Origin: Parvibaculum sp.
Lineage (GTDB): Bacteria > Pseudomonadota > Alphaproteobacteria > Parvibaculales > Parvibaculaceae
Reading direction: 5' to 3'
DNA: 7,837 bases
Assembly: GCA_014359855.1 (NCBI GenBank)
Contig: JACIYQ010000351.1
Coordinates: 1-7,837 of the forward strand
Positions 6,379-7,837 of the stretch are shown here, piece after piece. The position numbers were made by a program, and so were the translations under genes. Every line of letters begins with the position of its first letter. Positions within the stretch are counted from its first letter, which is position 1. The notes under the pieces are model-generated. The model made no database searches, was not told where the DNA came from, and saw only the letters and a list, made by a program, of their open reading frames with translations.

Positions 6379-7140
6379 CTAACCGGCGAACATGGAAACG
6401 GACTGCTCGAAGCCCTGCAGGAACCACGTCATCATGGCGCCGAGCAGGAAAAGCAGCAGGAAGAAGCCGAGCATGATGTTGGCCGGCATCGCGATGAAGA
6501 AAATCTGGATCTGGGGCATCAGCCTCGAAAGAATGCCGATACCGACATAGAAAATGAGACCGAAAACGAGGAAGGGCGCCGCGAGCTGCAACCCGATCCG
6601 GAAGGCGCTGGAGACGAGCTTCACCGCCATCTGCGAAAAATCGCCGACGGGAATGGCCTGTCCCGGCACGAAAAGTTCGTAGCTGTCGCGCATGGCGGCA
6701 ATCATCAGATGGTCGAGATTGGTCGCGAAAATGAGCGTGACGGCAAGCAACGACAGGAAGTTGGCGATCAGGACACCCTGCTGTCCCTGCGTCGGGTCGA
6801 CATTCTGCGCGAAGGCAAGGCTCATCTGCAGGGCGATGATGTTACCCGCGACATGAAGCGCGCTCATGATGATCCGCGCCGCGCCGCCGATGAAGAGGCC
6901 GATTGCGATTTCGGTAATGACGATGAAGGCGAGCGCCGGAACCGTGCCCGGTATCGGCCCGTAGGACGCGGCGACAAGCGGCATCATCACCATCGACAGA
7001 AGCAGCGCCAGCACCAGCCGCGCCTGCGCGGGGATACTCGTCTCGCCGAGCGCCGGCAGCAGCATGATCATCGCCGCAAGCCGCGAGAAGATCAGCATGA
7101 AGGTGAAAGCCGTTTGCGGCAGGAAGTCGACCGTGATCAT
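6379..7140 (-). CDS. fliR: Flagellar export gate protein FliR
   Basis: A 253-residue, strongly hydrophobic protein matching FliR, which with FliP and FliQ builds the helical core channel of the flagellar type III export gate. Landmarks are the N-terminal LLPALGETSIPAQAR (27-41), where the Pro/Gly/Arg spacing is conserved; AGNIIALQMSLAFAQNVDP (98-116); and the C-terminal PQIQIFFIAMPANIMLG (209-225), a diagnostic FliR segment. Multiple membrane-length hydrophobic stretches run through the sequence (about 10-29, 41-58, 68-95, 123-140, 185-206, 212-240). The length is normal for the family. The ATG at 7140 is 18 bp after the fliQ stop and has only a weak upstream Shine-Dalgarno sequence, consistent with translational coupling in the operon. 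Confidence 0.95.
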   Translation of the reverse strand: MITVDFLPQTAFTFMLIFSRLAAMIMLLPALGETSIPAQARLVLALLLSMVMMPLVAASYGPIPGTVPALAFIVITEIAIGLFIGGAARIIMSALHVAGNIIALQMSLAFAQNVDPTQGQQGVLIANFLSLLAVTLIFATNLDHLMIAAMRDSYELFVPGQAIPVGDFSQMAVKLVSSAFRIGLQLAAPFLVFGLIFYVGIGILSRLMPQIQIFFIAMPANIMLGFFLLLFLLGAMMTWFLQGFEQSVSMFAG

Positions 7141-7158
7141 GGAATGCGGCGTCCGCTG

Positions 7159-7422
7159 CTAGCCTGTCACGATCTTCTGCGCGACGAGGTTCATGAAGCC
7201 GCTCAGCGATTGCGCCATGAAGGGCAGCGCAATCAGCAGCGTCAGAAAGATCGCCACGATCTTCGGCACGAAGACGATGGTCATTTCCTGAACCTGCGTC
7301 AGCGCCTGCAAAAGCGCGATCGCTAGGCCCACGACAAGCGCGACCACCATCATCGGCGCCGAAACCTCGAGCTGCACATAAATCGCCTGCCGCGCGAGGT
7401 CGAGAATTTCAGGTCCCGTCAT
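7159..7422 (-). CDS. fliQ: Flagellar export gate protein FliQ
   Basis: An 87-residue protein with the two-helix hairpin of FliQ, several copies of which wrap around the FliP/FliR core of the flagellar export gate. Transmembrane helices lie at about 18-40 and 49-70, joined by the conserved loop QALTQVQE (39-46), followed by PKIVAIF (53-59). The length is normal for the family. The ATG is preceded by GAGGGGG about 11 bases upstream, within the 25-bp gap after fliE. In Caulobacter the fliQ promoter is a classic CtrA target; here no TTAA-N7-TTAA pair is seen in the short fliE-fliQ gap, so transcription probably comes from upstream of flgC. Confidence 0.95.
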   Translation of the reverse strand: MTGPEILDLARQAIYVQLEVSAPMMVVALVVGLAIALLQALTQVQEMTIVFVPKIVAIFLTLLIALPFMAQSLSGFMNLVAQKIVTG

Positions 7423-7447
7423 TTTGTTGTCTGCCCCCTCGCTGCCG

Positions 7448-7771
7448 TCAGATCGGCATGCGCATGATTTCCTGATAGGCCGTGATGACCTTGTCGCGCA
7501 CGGTCACAACCGTTTGCAGCGTCGTCTCGGCCTCTGCCACCGCCGTCACGACATCGACGATGTTGCCGCCGGTGCCGCCGGTCACGGCCGCCATCTTCTG
7601 TTCACCGCCCTTGGACGTCTCGACGCTTTCGTTGATCGCCTGCTTCAGCATGTCGCCGAAGCCGCCGGCCGCGTCCTTTGCGACGCCGGCCTGGGGCCCC
7701 TGGTTGCCGGAGCCCATCCCCGCGGCGCGGGCATAGGCGTTGAGCACTGTCGATGCCGGAATGGTCGTCAT
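7448..7771 (-). CDS. fliE: Flagellar hook-basal body protein FliE
   Basis: FliE is a small exported protein linking the rod to the MS-ring and the export gate at the base of the flagellum. The 107-residue sequence has the usual layout: a variable N-terminus rich in Gly and Ala, FGDMLKQAINE (38-48), then a helical C-terminal region with DVVTAVAEAETTLQTVVTVRDKV (73-95, shown here only by its ends) and the ending YQEIMRMPI (99-107), which is the conserved FliE tail. No cleavable signal is present, as expected for a type III export substrate. The ATG is 28 bp after the preceding flgC-like stop, with an AGGGGAG site about 10 bases upstream. Confidence 0.94.
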   Translation of the reverse strand: MTTIPASTVLNAYARAAGMGSGNQGPQAGVAKDAAGGFGDMLKQAINESVETSKGGEQKMAAVTGGTGGNIVDVVTAVAEAETTLQTVVTVRDKVITAYQEIMRMPI

Positions 7772-7799
7772 GTCGCTCGAGCTCCCCTCGCTTCAGCCG

Positions 7800-7837
7800 T
7801 CACTTGCGCAGAATGTCGATCGTCTGCGAGATCATGC
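7800..7837 (-). CDS. flgC: Probable flagellar proximal rod protein FlgC, C-terminal fragment
   Basis: The minus strand from the window edge to the TGA at 7802-7800 encodes the ending MISQTIDILRK, preceded by a partial codon. This resembles the C-terminal helix of FlgC (rod proteins end in a segment like M-x-x-x-T-I-D-x-L/I). The position directly before fliE matches the common flgB-flgC-fliE gene order of alphaproteobacteria. Only 11 residues are visible, so the assignment leans on context; the upstream part of the gene lies outside the window. Confidence 0.65.
   Translation of the reverse strand, partial: MISQTIDILRK

Overview
The window looks like a chromosomal segment of a GC-rich alphaproteobacterium. 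The main evidence is a full-length CckA-type hybrid kinase, which is an alphaproteobacterial cell-cycle regulator, lying directly behind flagellar export genes. A Hyphomicrobiales-like (for example Parvibaculum-like) host is plausible, but the genus cannot be fixed from the sequence.

Layout. Almost everything from about 1020 to the right edge is encoded on the minus strand and is therefore transcribed right to left. Entering from the right are the last codons of a probable flgC (7800-7837), then fliE, fliQ, fliR and flhB with gaps of only 15-28 bp, then cckA after 76 bp. A small P-loop kinase-like protein follows 26 bp after cckA. A membrane desaturase follows after a further 82 bp, in a gap that carries a candidate promoter and a weak hairpin. 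The left end differs. Positions 1-~120 are the end of an IS5-family insertion sequence with the first 18 codons of its transposase on the minus strand. A plus-strand DUF3037 gene begins a few bases outside the IS end. This left kilobase is visibly less GC-rich (31/60 in 181-240) than the rest (42/60 in 4741-4800), and the change falls inside the last codons of the desaturase. There is no gene-free stretch longer than 300 bases.

How the genes work together. FlgC is a proximal rod protein and FliE joins the rod to the MS-ring and export gate. FliQ, FliR and FlhB are core membrane parts of the flagellar type III export gate. CckA phosphorylates the ChpT-CtrA/CpdR pathway, which in Caulobacter controls the cell cycle and flagellar promoters including that of fliQ. 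Here the kinase gene sits behind the operon that the pathway controls in Caulobacter, so co-transcription would form a feedback arrangement. The P-loop protein and the desaturase have no evident link to the flagellum.

The most interesting points are: the IS/DUF3037 low-GC insert and its abrupt junction within the desaturase 3' end; the loss of a recognisable ribosome binding site for DUF3037 beside the IS end; an Arg in place of the usual P-loop Gly in the small kinase-like protein; and the fliQ-fliR-flhB-cckA arrangement. No clearly new multi-gene system is visible; the DUF3037 protein is the only gene of unknown function here.
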